From: JACQHM01 sp964535215
GTDB lineage: Bacteria > Methylomirabilota > Methylomirabilia > Methylomirabilales > JACQHM01
Direction: 5' to 3'
DNA: 19,153 nt
Assembly (NCBI GenBank): GCA_964535215.1
Contig: CAZHST010000052.1
Location: forward strand, 1 to 19,153
Shown here: one piece after another, positions 1 through 7,882 of the stretch
Numbering within the stretch: the first letter of the stretch is position 1
Layout: each line of letters opens with the position of its first letter
The notes under the pieces: generated by a model
Seen by the model: only the letters and a program-made list of their open reading frames with translations
Databases searched by the model: none
Told to the model about the DNA's origin: nothing
Position numbers and translations under genes: made by a program

Positions 1-1
1 G

Positions 2-226
2 GACGGCAAGTTTCCGCGCTTGACCAAGGCGACGCCGCTTCAGGAGGCCGTCCCGGAGGCCTCGGCCTTTGACCGGGATCGCCGGATCACGAGGCTGGCC
101 GTCTTGAACACCTCGGTCGAACTCCTGAAGGCCGCCAAGAAGCCCTTCGGCCTGAAGGAGGTGCTGACCGTGGCCCGCGCCCTGGAGCGGTGGGCCCTGG
201 GGGAGGCGGGGGAGGAGGCGGGCTGA
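2..226 (+). CDS. 3' end of an unrecognised gene (5' truncated by window edge)
   Basis: The frame is open from base 2 to the TGA at 224-226, giving about 74 residues that begin DGKFPRL. An internal ATG/TTG start is possible, but the absence of an upstream stop suggests that the gene begins outside the window. The visible part has a charged segment (FDRDRRITRLAVLN) followed by two predicted helices, then a Gly/Glu-rich tail. This pattern vaguely recalls C-termini of phage-type or ssDNA-handling hypothetical proteins, but I do not recognise the family and assign no function. It is separated by about 500 bases from the next gene and is probably not part of the downstream operon. Codon positions are strongly GC-biased, like the rest of the window, which supports real coding. 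Confidence 0.5.
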   Translation, partial: DGKFPRLTKATPLQEAVPEASAFDRDRRITRLAVLNTSVELLKAAKKPFGLKEVLTVARALERWALGEAGEEAG

Positions 227-443
227 CGCCATTCGCCACGCCCCTCGTCGCCGGGACAGCGAAGCTGCGCGTGAGCACAACGCCGCCGGGAGGTGCCAGG
301 ACCCCGACGGGCTCAAGGAGCACTCCCCCACTCCGAGCCGGGCCCGCCTGGGCCTCCCGGAGGTTACCGCTCCGAGTCGGGGGTGGACACCCGAGCCCCC
401 GTAGTTTCGGCCCGTAGCTTCGGTGAGCCAGTCCACTTTCTGC

Positions 444-473
444 TTGACAGGGATCAGGCGGCTGGGATACATT
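444..473 (+). promoter_or_regulatory. Putative sigma70-type promoter
   Basis: A perfect -35 box TTGACA lies at 444-449 and a -10-like TACATT (4 of 6 matches to TATAAT) at 468-473, with an 18-bp spacer. Predicted transcription would start around 480 and run into the leader and the 722-onward operon. It is the only good promoter seen upstream of the long co-directional gene run. The -10 box is mediocre, so the call rests mainly on the -35 box and the position. Confidence 0.4.
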
Positions 474-535
474 GAGGCCACTTCCCCACCCGGGGAGGTG
501 GGTCATGGGGAGAGCGGGCGAAGGCAAACCGCCGG

Positions 536-555
536 ACCTGCCTGCGCAGGCAGGT
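536..555. repeat. 20-bp perfect palindrome
   Basis: The sequence ACCTGCCTGCGCAGGCAGGT is identical to its own reverse complement. It could form a 9-10 bp stem in RNA or be a dyad binding site. Similar CCTGC...GCAGG palindromes occur as dispersed intergenic repeats in GC-rich genomes, so it may belong to a repeat family. The loop region of the next hairpin repeats the CAGGCAGGTGCCTG theme (604-615). Confidence 0.7.
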
Positions 556-588
556 TGGTCAAACGAGCAGCGAGTGCGAGGGATCAAG

Positions 589-624
589 CAGCCCTTCGGG
601 CACAGGCAGGTGCCTGAAGGGCTG
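589..624 (+). promoter_or_regulatory. Strong leader hairpin
   Basis: The left arm CAGCCCTTCGGGCA (589-602) pairs with the right arm TGCCTGAAGGGCTG (611-624) over 14 positions, all Watson-Crick except one G-U wobble, around an 8-nt loop. Only a short mixed TTCTGTCT follows, so it is not a clean terminator. It could act as an anti-terminator or processing stem together with the hairpin at 638-672. Confidence 0.55.
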
Positions 625-637
625 TTCTGTCTCTAAG

Positions 638-679
638 CAGGGGCGGTCGGCGTGAGAAGCTGGCCGCCCCTGTTGTTTT
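638..679 (+). terminator. Intrinsic terminator-like hairpin (possible attenuator)
   Basis: The arms CAGGGGCGG (638-646) and CCGCCCCTG (664-672) are exactly complementary and are followed by TTGTTTT (673-679). This is the form of a rho-independent terminator on the + strand. It lies downstream of the promoter at 444-473 and 43 bases upstream of the next start codon. It therefore either ends transcription of something started upstream or attenuates the operon. Which of these applies cannot be decided by eye. Confidence 0.5.
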
Positions 680-721
680 CGCCCTGCGTTGGAAGGTTTG
701 AACATTCTTCAGGGAGGCGTG

Positions 722-925
722 ATGCCGCGAAACTACAAATGCCTGGTCCTCAAAGATCGGGAGCTTCACCATGTGCTGAAGAAACTGGCGGCGGAGCTAA
801 ACATCCCGATGATTGACCTGACTGAGCGGCTCCTCCGAGAAGGCCTAGAGCGGCTGGGAAGCCGGGACTCCCCTTCTCATCAGGATGCAGAGCGCCGTGG
901 AGACGTTTCTCCAGATTGCCCTTAA
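722..925 (+). CDS. Small ribbon-helix-helix-like protein
   Basis: This 67-residue protein starts at the ATG preceded by AGGGAGG at a 4-base spacing, which decides this start over an in-frame one at 689. Residues 1-45 read as a short strand (YKCLVLKDREL) followed by two helices, with the ending LTERLLREGLERL. This is the pattern of ribbon-helix-helix (CopG/Arc-type) DNA-binding proteins and antitoxins. The last 20 or so residues are polar and overlap the rhomboid gene by 41 bases. A DNA-binding autoregulator of the following operon would fit the context, with a structured leader upstream and an overlapping gene downstream, but no partner toxin is visible. The family assignment is by pattern only. 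Confidence 0.55.
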   Translation: MPRNYKCLVLKDRELHHVLKKLAAELNIPMIDLTERLLREGLERLGSRDSPSHQDAERRGDVSPDCP

Positions 926-1709
926 GCTCCTCATCTGGCTTATTTTCGCGATCCTGCTGACCGTAATCCCCGTGCGGGTTCAGCGGATCGCAATCCGGTA
1001 CTGGCTTTTTCCGACGCTGACCGTGATCCTGATCGTGGTTAACAGCCTGATCTACATAGGCTTAATGGCCTTGAGCATCTTGAAAGACTGGCGAATCTAC
1101 GACGAGGTGCTCCTGAGAAGAGGCGCGGTGCCCTACGAGATCCTCCATGCCGTTGATCTGCCTCCGCCGAACGGGCTGGGGGTCCCGGGGGTCTACCTGA
1201 ACATCCTGACCTCGATGTTCCTCCACGTTGGCCTCTTCCACCTCCTGGGCAACATGCAGTTTCTGTGGCTCTTCGGCCCTGACCTCGAAACGGGCTTGAA
1301 CCTCCGCTTCGACCGGAGGAACCGCCCGGTCAACCGCTCCTGGACCTTTCTCTTCTTCTACCTCCTCTGCGGGGTGGGGGCGGTGCTGGTCTATGCGCTG
1401 GTGTTCCGGAATTCCCCGGATGTCCTGATCGGCGCCTCGGGGGCCATCTCCGGGCTGCTGGGGGCCTTCCTCCTCAAGTTCTGGCGGGACTATCGAAAGG
1501 TGGACATCCTGGTCCTGTACTGGATCCCCCGGCAGGTGAGCGTCAATCTCTACCTCCTCTACTGGATCGCCCTCCAGGTCGCCTTGGGCCTCTATTACGG
1601 GGGGACGAGCCGGGTGGCGTATGTCGCTCACATTGGCGGATTCGCCACCGGGCTCGTCACCGTCCCTCTGTTCCGGTGGACAGATGTTAAAACAGGGAAG
1701 TTTCGCTAA
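885..1709 (+). CDS. Rhomboid family intramembrane serine protease
   Basis: This 274-residue polytopic membrane protein has two hydrophobic segments near the N-terminus (about residues 10-28 and 41-65), then the rhomboid core. Family hallmarks are visible in order: FLHVGLFHLLGN with H119 and N123 in TM2 (oxyanion side), GASGAISG with the predicted nucleophile S185, and AHIGGF with the predicted base H249. All catalytic residues are therefore present and an active protease is expected. Rhomboids cleave transmembrane helices of substrate proteins within the bilayer. The long loop at residues 70-105 and the charged RFDRRNRPVNR stretch lie outside the core. The start overlaps the preceding small gene, and the stop is 9 bases before the vWA gene, so they are probably co-transcribed. 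A plausible but unproven substrate is the single-pass anchor of the neighbouring vWA protein. Confidence 0.9.
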   Translation: MQSAVETFLQIALKLLIWLIFAILLTVIPVRVQRIAIRYWLFPTLTVILIVVNSLIYIGLMALSILKDWRIYDEVLLRRGAVPYEILHAVDLPPPNGLGVPGVYLNILTSMFLHVGLFHLLGNMQFLWLFGPDLETGLNLRFDRRNRPVNRSWTFLFFYLLCGVGAVLVYALVFRNSPDVLIGASGAISGLLGAFLLKFWRDYRKVDILVLYWIPRQVSVNLYLLYWIALQVALGLYYGGTSRVAYVAHIGGFATGLVTVPLFRWTDVKTGKFR

Positions 1710-1718
1710 GAGGTTCCG

Positions 1719-3956
1719 ATGCTGAAGAAGGTGATCGGGACGGTGGGGCTTGCGGCCCTCGTGGCCGGGCTCGGCTACTGGTTCTTCCTCCGCCAGCCCT
1801 TGAGGCCCGCGGCCGTCGCCTCGGAGCCGGTCATGTCCTATGACATCTTCCTGGTCCTCGACCACTCCGGGAGCATGATCCGGGGCAAAGAGGCCTCCGA
1901 CCCGGAGGGCCTCCGGGTCCACGCCGCCCGGTACTTCATCGACTATCTGAAGAGCTTCGCCCGAGAAGGGGCGAGGGATCGGGTTGGGGTGGTCAATTTC
2001 GCGACGGACGCCCCCGGGACGCTCCAGCACCCGCTGGCCGACCTCCAAGACCCCACGGCCGTTGAGGTGCTCAAGAAGAAGATCCGGGATTATGCCGCCG
2101 AGGCTGTTGCTCGTGGAGACAGGGAATCGAGGGAATTTCTTCGATGGACCAGCTTCATCCGGGCCTTTGAGGCGGTGAGAGACCTGTACCTCAGGGCGAA
2201 GGATCCGAAGCCCTTGAGCACCCCCGTCCTCATCCTCTTTACGGATGGGGAGCCGGAGGATGCGAGGCGGCTGACGAAGGAGGCCTACTTTGCTGAGCTA
2301 CGGCGCTTCACCGAGGAGCACCTCCGGGGCCTTCAGCCTGGGGGGCGGAAGGATCTCTTTCCGGTGTCGTTTCAGATCTTCGTTATCGGCCTGGATCGGC
2401 AGGGACGGTACTGGCATCGGGACGAGCGATTCTGGCGGCAGATTGCGACAGGGGGGACGTTTCGGCTCAGGGAGGGGAGTGAGGAGGAGATGGAGGCGGT
2501 GTATGGGAGGGTCCTGGAAACCCTCCTGGCCACCGTCCCCGGCGAGTGGAAGGACCTGGCCGCCGAGCAGGTGGAGAAGATCACCGTGCCCCCCTATACG
2601 GACAAGGTGACCATCTCCGTCCTGAAAGAGCGTCGGCAGCCGACGCAGACCGTGGAGGTCAAGGACCCAGCCGGTCGCGTCGTCAGGCCGGAGAAGGAGC
2701 CGGGGCGGATCAGTGTGTCATCCGGTGAACGGGTCGATCTCTATGTCCTCAAAGCCCCGGCGGTCGGGGAGTGGCAGCTTCGGCTGACGGAGCCGGGAAA
2801 GGTGCGGATCAAGACGGATCTTTTGCCCATTGAGTTTAGGCTGATCAGCCCGAAGACCCCCCATCCCCTGGGGGAGCCGTTGGTGTTTTCAGCAAAGCTC
2901 CTGAGGTCGGACGGCGCCCCCGTCGTCCCGCTGCCCGAGCATCCCCTCCGCCTCTCGGCCACCCTGGCCCAAAGCGGCGGGCCGCCCACGCCGCTTCGCT
3001 TTGAACAGGATCCGGCGCAGCCGGGACGCTACACGGTGAAGGAGCCGATCCCGACCCCGGGACCGGGAGAGTACAGGCTGGCCGTGGACGTGACCGTGGG
3101 GACCTTCGCCGGGATCGAGAACTTCTCGCTTTTGAAAAGGGAGATCGCCATTCCGGTGGAACCCTTGATCTCCTTTAGGGTGAGCCGTCCGGCCCTCGAC
3201 CGGGCGAACCACATCTTCCACCCCATCCTCTACTGGCGGGCCGCTCCCCTGCTCATTGAGGGCCAGCTCTATCGAGAAGGAAAGGCCCGGGGCGTTGAGG
3301 AGCTGTTCGGGGGCGATGCGAACAGGCTGGTCCTTGTCGGGGTCCGCGATGAGAACGGGGCGTTCATCGGCGAGGGGCAGACGGTGGATTTCCTCACGTA
3401 TCGGCCCGAGACCAAGAGCTTCTTTCGGGAGATCCGGGGGATCCAGAAGCCGGGGCAGTACACCCTCGTGACGAAGATCGAGGGACCGCTGGAGACGGGG
3501 AGGAGGTACACCCGCCAGGAGGAGTTCTCCTTCGCCATCGTCTACGGGTGGCCCCAGCTTGGAATGCGGGCCCTCGTCTTTCTGCTCCTGGCGAGACTCT
3601 TCGCCGAGGTCCCCTTACGGATCCGAAGGGGACCCTTGACCGGCGCCCTCTTTGTCGGGACGGAGCGGGTTGGAACCTTGAGAAACCTCTGGCTCTACAA
3701 CAAGGTGCGGGTGCGTTCGGCGAAGCGGTGGGTCTTCCCGCCGTGGTGGATCAACGAGCTGAGGGCCCAATCCGAGAAGTGTCCGACCTTCTATGTGATC
3801 GGGAGTATCGGGGAGAAGGACCGGCTGACGAAACGGCGGGATCCGGCCGTGACCGTCTTCTACCGCTGGTTTGGCCTCATCCCCTGGTGGAGTAGGCTGA
3901 CGAGGCGAAGCCCCACCGTGAATGTAAAAGGTATCACGATCCGCTGGCAGCCATAA
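1719..3956 (+). CDS. Membrane-anchored von Willebrand factor A (MIDAS) domain protein
   Basis: This 745-residue protein begins with a lysine pair and a hydrophobic stretch at about residues 5-24 (signal anchor). A vWA domain follows from about residue 42 to 270. The metal-ion-dependent adhesion site is complete: DHSGS (D48, S50, S52), and FTDGE with T175 and D176. Residues 280-610 look like beta-rich, Ig-like extracytoplasmic modules. A second hydrophobic segment at about 610-630 (LGMRALVFLLLARLF) is followed by a basic, Trp-rich C-terminal domain of about 110 residues, probably cytoplasmic. AAGAGG precedes the ATG by 6 bases. Such proteins bind ligands through Mg2+ and often scaffold membrane complexes. 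A vWA protein is a named component of the system predicted around FtsZ-like FtsZl-1, whose GTPase is the next gene, 17 bases downstream. Confidence 0.88.
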   Translation: MLKKVIGTVGLAALVAGLGYWFFLRQPLRPAAVASEPVMSYDIFLVLDHSGSMIRGKEASDPEGLRVHAARYFIDYLKSFAREGARDRVGVVNFATDAPGTLQHPLADLQDPTAVEVLKKKIRDYAAEAVARGDRESREFLRWTSFIRAFEAVRDLYLRAKDPKPLSTPVLILFTDGEPEDARRLTKEAYFAELRRFTEEHLRGLQPGGRKDLFPVSFQIFVIGLDRQGRYWHRDERFWRQIATGGTFRLREGSEEEMEAVYGRVLETLLATVPGEWKDLAAEQVEKITVPPYTDKVTISVLKERRQPTQTVEVKDPAGRVVRPEKEPGRISVSSGERVDLYVLKAPAVGEWQLRLTEPGKVRIKTDLLPIEFRLISPKTPHPLGEPLVFSAKLLRSDGAPVVPLPEHPLRLSATLAQSGGPPTPLRFEQDPAQPGRYTVKEPIPTPGPGEYRLAVDVTVGTFAGIENFSLLKREIAIPVEPLISFRVSRPALDRANHIFHPILYWRAAPLLIEGQLYREGKARGVEELFGGDANRLVLVGVRDENGAFIGEGQTVDFLTYRPETKSFFREIRGIQKPGQYTLVTKIEGPLETGRRYTRQEEFSFAIVYGWPQLGMRALVFLLLARLFAEVPLRIRRGPLTGALFVGTERVGTLRNLWLYNKVRVRSAKRWVFPPWWINELRAQSEKCPTFYVIGSIGEKDRLTKRRDPAVTVFYRWFGLIPWWSRLTRRSPTVNVKGITIRWQP

Positions 3957-3973
3957 CCTGAGGAGGGGAAGCC

Positions 3974-6900
3974 ATGGCCTTTCAAGCACCGAACAACGTG
4001 ATGGTGATCGGGCTCGGGGGGACCGGGAAACTCGTCTGCACCTACCTGAAGAAGGCCCTCCTCGAGGCCGCCAAGGACTACATGGTCAAGGAGTCGATCG
4101 CGAAAGGGAAAGAGCGGGTGCCGCCTCCGGCCTATTACGATCTCCACTTCGGCCGGGCCCTCCCCGAGGGGGTGAGGCTCGTCGCCCTCGATCTCGACTT
4201 AAGCGACATCCCGGCCGTCGATCTGGACTTTCGGCTCGACAGCGACCCCGTCGTGGGAGAGGTCGTGGGCTTCAACCAGCCCCTCGATGACGTGAAGCGG
4301 TCCATCGTTGAAACGGAGAGATCGGACCCCAGGATCGGACCGTGGCTGGAGCCGGAGGATGCCGAACGGATGGTCCTCCCCCTCTCCGCGGTGGAGTACC
4401 GGGGGGCGGGGCAGCAGCGGCAGTACTCCCGGGCCTCATTTCTCTTAAGCCTGGCCGATCCTAGGAACGTGAGGAAGTTCCATGAACAGCTCTTGAAGCC
4501 GGCCATTGACCACTTCAGGCAAAGGATGGAGGTCCGGTCCGGCCTCCGCAACTACTTCTTCGTGGTCGGCTCGGTCGCGGGGGGCGTCGGCTCGGGCATC
4601 TTCCTCGATGTCGGCCAGATCGTCCGGTATTATGCCACGGACCTCCCCAACTCGGAGCTGATCGGGATCTTCGTCCTGAGCCGGGCCTTTACCAAAAATC
4701 TGGAGGATGATCCCCACGTGAACCGGGAGCTGGTCGCGGCGAACACCTTTGCGGCGATGCGGGAGCTTCGCCGGTTCATGCTCCTTTTGGAGAAGGGATA
4801 CCCCTTCGAGGAATACCGGGAAAATTTCGCCCCGACGGGGTTAAGGGACGACAAGGGACCGTTCCAGAGCTGCTTCTTCGTCGATGCCACGCGGAACAAC
4901 GGCGATCTCAACACCGTCGAATCGATCTACACCGTCTGTCCGGCCATCGCCGACTACCTCCTCCTCCACTGCGTGGAGCAAGAGCCCATCGTCCCTGATT
5001 ACAACAACATCTACCGGGCGATCGTCCAGCACGGCCGCCCCTACGCCACCTTCGGGATCCACAGCTTCATCTTCCCCATCGAGGACATCATCGCCGACTT
5101 CAGCCACCGGCTGGGGATCGAGCTCCAGGACCGGCTCCTGATGGCCAAGCCGCCCCAGCGAGATCTGGGGCCTGAGCTTGAGAGGTTCTTCAAGGAGAGC
5201 GACCGCTACTACGGCCAGCACCTCCCCCCGGGGGAGTTCCTCATCGGCACGCCTGATCCGGCGAATCGGCTGGCCCTCCTGGACGAGATCTTCACGGTGG
5301 TCAACACGTACCGAGGGGGGACGGCGGGATACCCCTTCGATCTCGACCAGCTCCTGACGAAGCTCCGCCTCCCCAAGCGGTTCGTCGGGGGGCAGGTCCT
5401 CGACCTGGAGGCCGGCTACACCCTGCCCCTGGTCAACGTGGACAGCCAGGGCCAGGAGCAGAGCGACCACCTCAAGGACAACGACATCATTCAAAACCAT
5501 CTCTCGTTCGGCCGGACCGAGCCGGAGGAGGTGATCAAGCAGGCCAATAAGCTCCTCGATGCCAACCTGGGGACTCAGAACGACGTGGCCTATGATCGAA
5601 CGCGGCCGGGGATCAGGAAGACCTACCACAGCGTGCTGAAGTACTACCTCGAGCGGCTGAAGGAGATCTATGGCGGCTACACAGACCGGGAAGGGTCCTA
5701 CTGCCCAGGTCTCCTGGAGAACACGCTCAAGGCCCTGCTCAACCAGGAGGTCAGCCGAGGGCCGAAGGTGGATGCCGCAGGGAATCCCATGGTGGGGAGG
5801 CTCTCCCGCCAGCCGCTCCTGGAGGCCCGTTACCGCTTCCAGGAGGCCCCCCTCGAGACGGCCATCGCCTTCTGCGCCGAGGTCCTCACGTACATCGAGG
5901 AGTACGAGAAGATCATCAAGGCGGCCTACGACGACCGGATCAAGCTCGACCCCATCGCTAAGACTGATCTTCTGATGCAGACCGAGCAGGAGGCCCAGGA
6001 GGCCGAGTCGGAGTTCAAGGGGGCCACGTTCCCCTACTTCAAGGCCGCCCGGTACCTCCAGAAGATGCAGGACCTCCTCCAGGTGCGCCGTTGGGCGGCG
6101 ATGCATGGCTACTACGTGGAGCTTCTGAAGGCCCTGAGAGAGATCACCTTAGGCTGGAAGGGGACCCTGGAGCGGTTCCGGGACCGGATCCTCCAGGTGC
6201 GGCAGGATCTGGAGCAAAGCCGACGGCATCTGACCAACGTCAGACACGAGCGGCTGAAGATTCGGGTCCGGACGTACCTGAGCCGGCCCGGGAGCCCCCT
6301 GGAGGAGGCTTTGTACCAGGAGCTGATGGACAAAGAGGTGCGGCGGGATCCGGAGGGGCGGTCGGTGTCCCGCCGGGAGACCTTCTTCGAGACGGTCTGG
6401 CTCGACTTCGTCCCCGATCCCACGGAGGTGGGAAAGACCGGACGGCGGGGGATCGTCAGGTTCATTTATAACGCCTATGAGCCCTTGATCTACTCGAAGG
6501 AGGATGTCCTCATCAACGCTGCCCCCTTCTGCGATGAGGTCCGGGACAAGTCGCTGTGGGAGCTGATCCAGGGCTATCGCGATCAGGCGGGGCAGCTCCG
6601 GTACGCCCCCCGGGCTGGGGAGGCCACCTCGACCCAGCTCGTGAGCGACCTTCAACGGGAGACCTATGAGCTGGTCCGGTATGATGAACGGGCCGTGGGG
6701 CCGGGAACGATCGAGGTGGAAGGAAGGCAAGTGTCGATAGGCCGGGATAACGCCTGCTACGCCCCCTGGATCACCCCGAGCGGGCCGGACGACAGGCTCG
6801 GCCAGTACGCCCAGGCGTTCCAGACCGAGGTGGGGAGGATCCTCAGCCGGGGCATCCCAACGGCCCCGAACCTGGGGCAGGCCTATAAGATCGTCGGCGT

Positions 6901-7621
6901 CCGGACGACCCACCTCATGGCCCAGGAGCACTTTGCCGAGTACCAGGATGTCGCCAAGACCTACAGGGACTGCCTCAGAAGGATCTACGCCGGCGGGCAA
7001 AGGGGGACGCCCCTCCACACCTACCTCGGCGAGAAGTACGCGGCGAAGTACGAGCTTGAAATCATGGAGAAGCGTTCTCAGCTCGACCTCCCCTTGGCCG
7101 ATGGGGAGCAGTTCTATCTTCCCCTTGAGCTTATCTTCGCCCTGGAGAACCCCCAGGCCTTCACGGATTTCCTCTGGGCGGGGGTCTTCGGCCTCCTCGC
7201 CTTCAGAGCAGATCCTGCTGGCAATCCGAACTACGCCGTCCGGGATGCGGGGGGGAATGATTTCTTCCTGACAAAGGGCGGGCCAGATTCCCGGGACAAC
7301 CTGATCGACGCCCTCCTTGACTTCACCTCGGTGCGGGATGCCCCGCATGAGCGGATCCGGCGGGAGGTGAAGGAGGCGGTGGCCACGGAACGGACGACCC
7401 GGATGAACACGGACCGCCAAGGGTATGCCGATCTACTCCGCTCGATCCTCCGGCATTCCGAGGGTCCCCTGAACCGATTCGCCATCCTCTTCAGCGGCCC
7501 CGACTATAAGAAGATCATAACGGACCGGCACCCGAGGGCCGTGGAGTATTCCGCCGAGGAGCGTCTAGAGGTCCTGTTGAAGCTGCTTCTTTTGCGGGAG
7601 ATCGAGATGGTGGCCGCGTAG
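3974..7621 (+). CDS. Large tubulin/FtsZ-superfamily GTPase (Tubulin_2 / FtsZl-1-like)
   Basis: This 1215-residue protein starts at an ATG 5 bases after GAGGAGGGG. The N-terminus MVIGLGGTGK (G13-K19) is the first glycine loop of a tubulin-type Rossmann GTPase. GSVAGGVGSG (G203-G208) corresponds to the tubulin signature GGGTGSG, with Val for Thr. It is three times the length of FtsZ: roughly 400 residues form the GTPase, and the rest is mostly helical, with a charged, coiled-coil-like stretch at about 650-780. This fits the Tubulin_2 family (FtsZl-1 of Makarova and Koonin), predicted to drive membrane remodelling together with vWA proteins. Predicted activities are GTP binding and polymerisation on or near the membrane anchored by the vWA protein. 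An in-frame open stretch continues after its TAG (see 7622-7882). Confidence 0.85.
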   Translation: MAFQAPNNVMVIGLGGTGKLVCTYLKKALLEAAKDYMVKESIAKGKERVPPPAYYDLHFGRALPEGVRLVALDLDLSDIPAVDLDFRLDSDPVVGEVVGFNQPLDDVKRSIVETERSDPRIGPWLEPEDAERMVLPLSAVEYRGAGQQRQYSRASFLLSLADPRNVRKFHEQLLKPAIDHFRQRMEVRSGLRNYFFVVGSVAGGVGSGIFLDVGQIVRYYATDLPNSELIGIFVLSRAFTKNLEDDPHVNRELVAANTFAAMRELRRFMLLLEKGYPFEEYRENFAPTGLRDDKGPFQSCFFVDATRNNGDLNTVESIYTVCPAIADYLLLHCVEQEPIVPDYNNIYRAIVQHGRPYATFGIHSFIFPIEDIIADFSHRLGIELQDRLLMAKPPQRDLGPELERFFKESDRYYGQHLPPGEFLIGTPDPANRLALLDEIFTVVNTYRGGTAGYPFDLDQLLTKLRLPKRFVGGQVLDLEAGYTLPLVNVDSQGQEQSDHLKDNDIIQNHLSFGRTEPEEVIKQANKLLDANLGTQNDVAYDRTRPGIRKTYHSVLKYYLERLKEIYGGYTDREGSYCPGLLENTLKALLNQEVSRGPKVDAAGNPMVGRLSRQPLLEARYRFQEAPLETAIAFCAEVLTYIEEYEKIIKAAYDDRIKLDPIAKTDLLMQTEQEAQEAESEFKGATFPYFKAARYLQKMQDLLQVRRWAAMHGYYVELLKALREITLGWKGTLERFRDRILQVRQDLEQSRRHLTNVRHERLKIRVRTYLSRPGSPLEEALYQELMDKEVRRDPEGRSVSRRETFFETVWLDFVPDPTEVGKTGRRGIVRFIYNAYEPLIYSKEDVLINAAPFCDEVRDKSLWELIQGYRDQAGQLRYAPRAGEATSTQLVSDLQRETYELVRYDERAVGPGTIEVEGRQVSIGRDNACYAPWITPSGPDDRLGQYAQAFQTEVGRILSRGIPTAPNLGQAYKIVGVRTTHLMAQEHFAEYQDVAKTYRDCLRRIYAGGQRGTPLHTYLGEKYAAKYELEIMEKRSQLDLPLADGEQFYLPLELIFALENPQAFTDFLWAGVFGLLAFRADPAGNPNYAVRDAGGNDFFLTKGGPDSRDNLIDALLDFTSVRDAPHERIRREVKEAVATERTTRMNTDRQGYADLLRSILRHSEGPLNRFAILFSGPDYKKIITDRHPRAVEYSAEERLEVLLKLLLLREIEMVAA

Positions 7622-7882
7622 CGCGACCACAACGACGTCTTTTACTTCGGGGCATTCGCCCTCACCGAGGATGGGGACATCGTCTTCTCGCACAGCCTTG
7701 TCGGGCGCACCCTGGACCAGGAGGAGCTGAAGGCCTCCGGGCTGGCCGTGGCCTCCATCGCCGACAGATACGACGGTGGACTCATCGCCCGATTTGGCGG
7801 GAAGACCTCCCTCGCGGTGCTCCAGGAAAAGTGGAAGGAGGCGATGGCCCAAGGGGTCGGCGTGTGGGAGGGCTCCTTGTAA
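7622..7882 (+). pseudogene. Remnant of a YbjN/T3SS-chaperone-like gene in frame with the tubulin gene
   Basis: Directly after the TAG of the tubulin gene, the same frame stays open for 86 codons to TAA at 7880-7882. The translation looks real (EDGDIVFSHSLVGRTL, then ADRYDGGLIARFGG) and resembles the C-terminal half of YbjN-like peptide-binding chaperone domains. There is no ATG before the last dozen codons and the first GTG is at 7748, so no normal start produces the domain. The N-terminal half (about 50 residues) is missing. I infer that a deletion fused the 3' half of a small chaperone gene to the tubulin stop. Less likely alternatives are UAG readthrough that extends the GTPase, or a sequence error. 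The lipoprotein gene starts inside its last codons. Confidence 0.5.

Larger units (their letters stand above)
227..721 (+). other. Intergenic region / probable structured 5' leader of the rhomboid-vWA-tubulin operon
   Basis: No credible gene is visible in these 495 bases. The short open frames here are low-complexity Gly/Pro/Ser/Arg-rich translations without Shine-Dalgarno sites. From left to right the region holds about 215 bases of featureless GC-rich DNA, a sigma70-like promoter (444-473), a small hairpin CCCACC/GGTGGG near 486-503, a perfect 20-bp palindrome (536-555), a 14-bp hairpin (589-624), and a GC-rich hairpin followed by TTGTTTT (638-679). The next gene starts at 722. If transcription begins near 480, the mRNA leader would be about 240 nt and would end in a terminator-like structure, an arrangement typical of attenuation or a riboswitch. 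I could not match it to a known riboswitch consensus by eye. Confidence 0.45.

Noticed and set aside
331..381. Imperfect direct repeat CTCCGAGCCGGG / CTCCGAGTCGGG (331-342, 370-381)
   Set aside because: Two 12-base copies with one mismatch in GC-rich DNA are easily chance; there is no third copy and no CRISPR-like spacing.
227..617. Short open frames at 190-417, 293-475 and 423-617
   Set aside because: They have low-complexity or Arg/Ser/Gly-rich translations, no ribosome sites, and overlap promoter and hairpin structures.
4841..6106. 421-codon open frame on the minus strand, and similar long minus-strand frames at 1062-2048 and 6149-7420
   Set aside because: They lie wholly inside strong + strand genes, are antisense shadows of GC-rich codon usage, have Glu/Leu/Pro/Val-biased translations and no ribosome sites.
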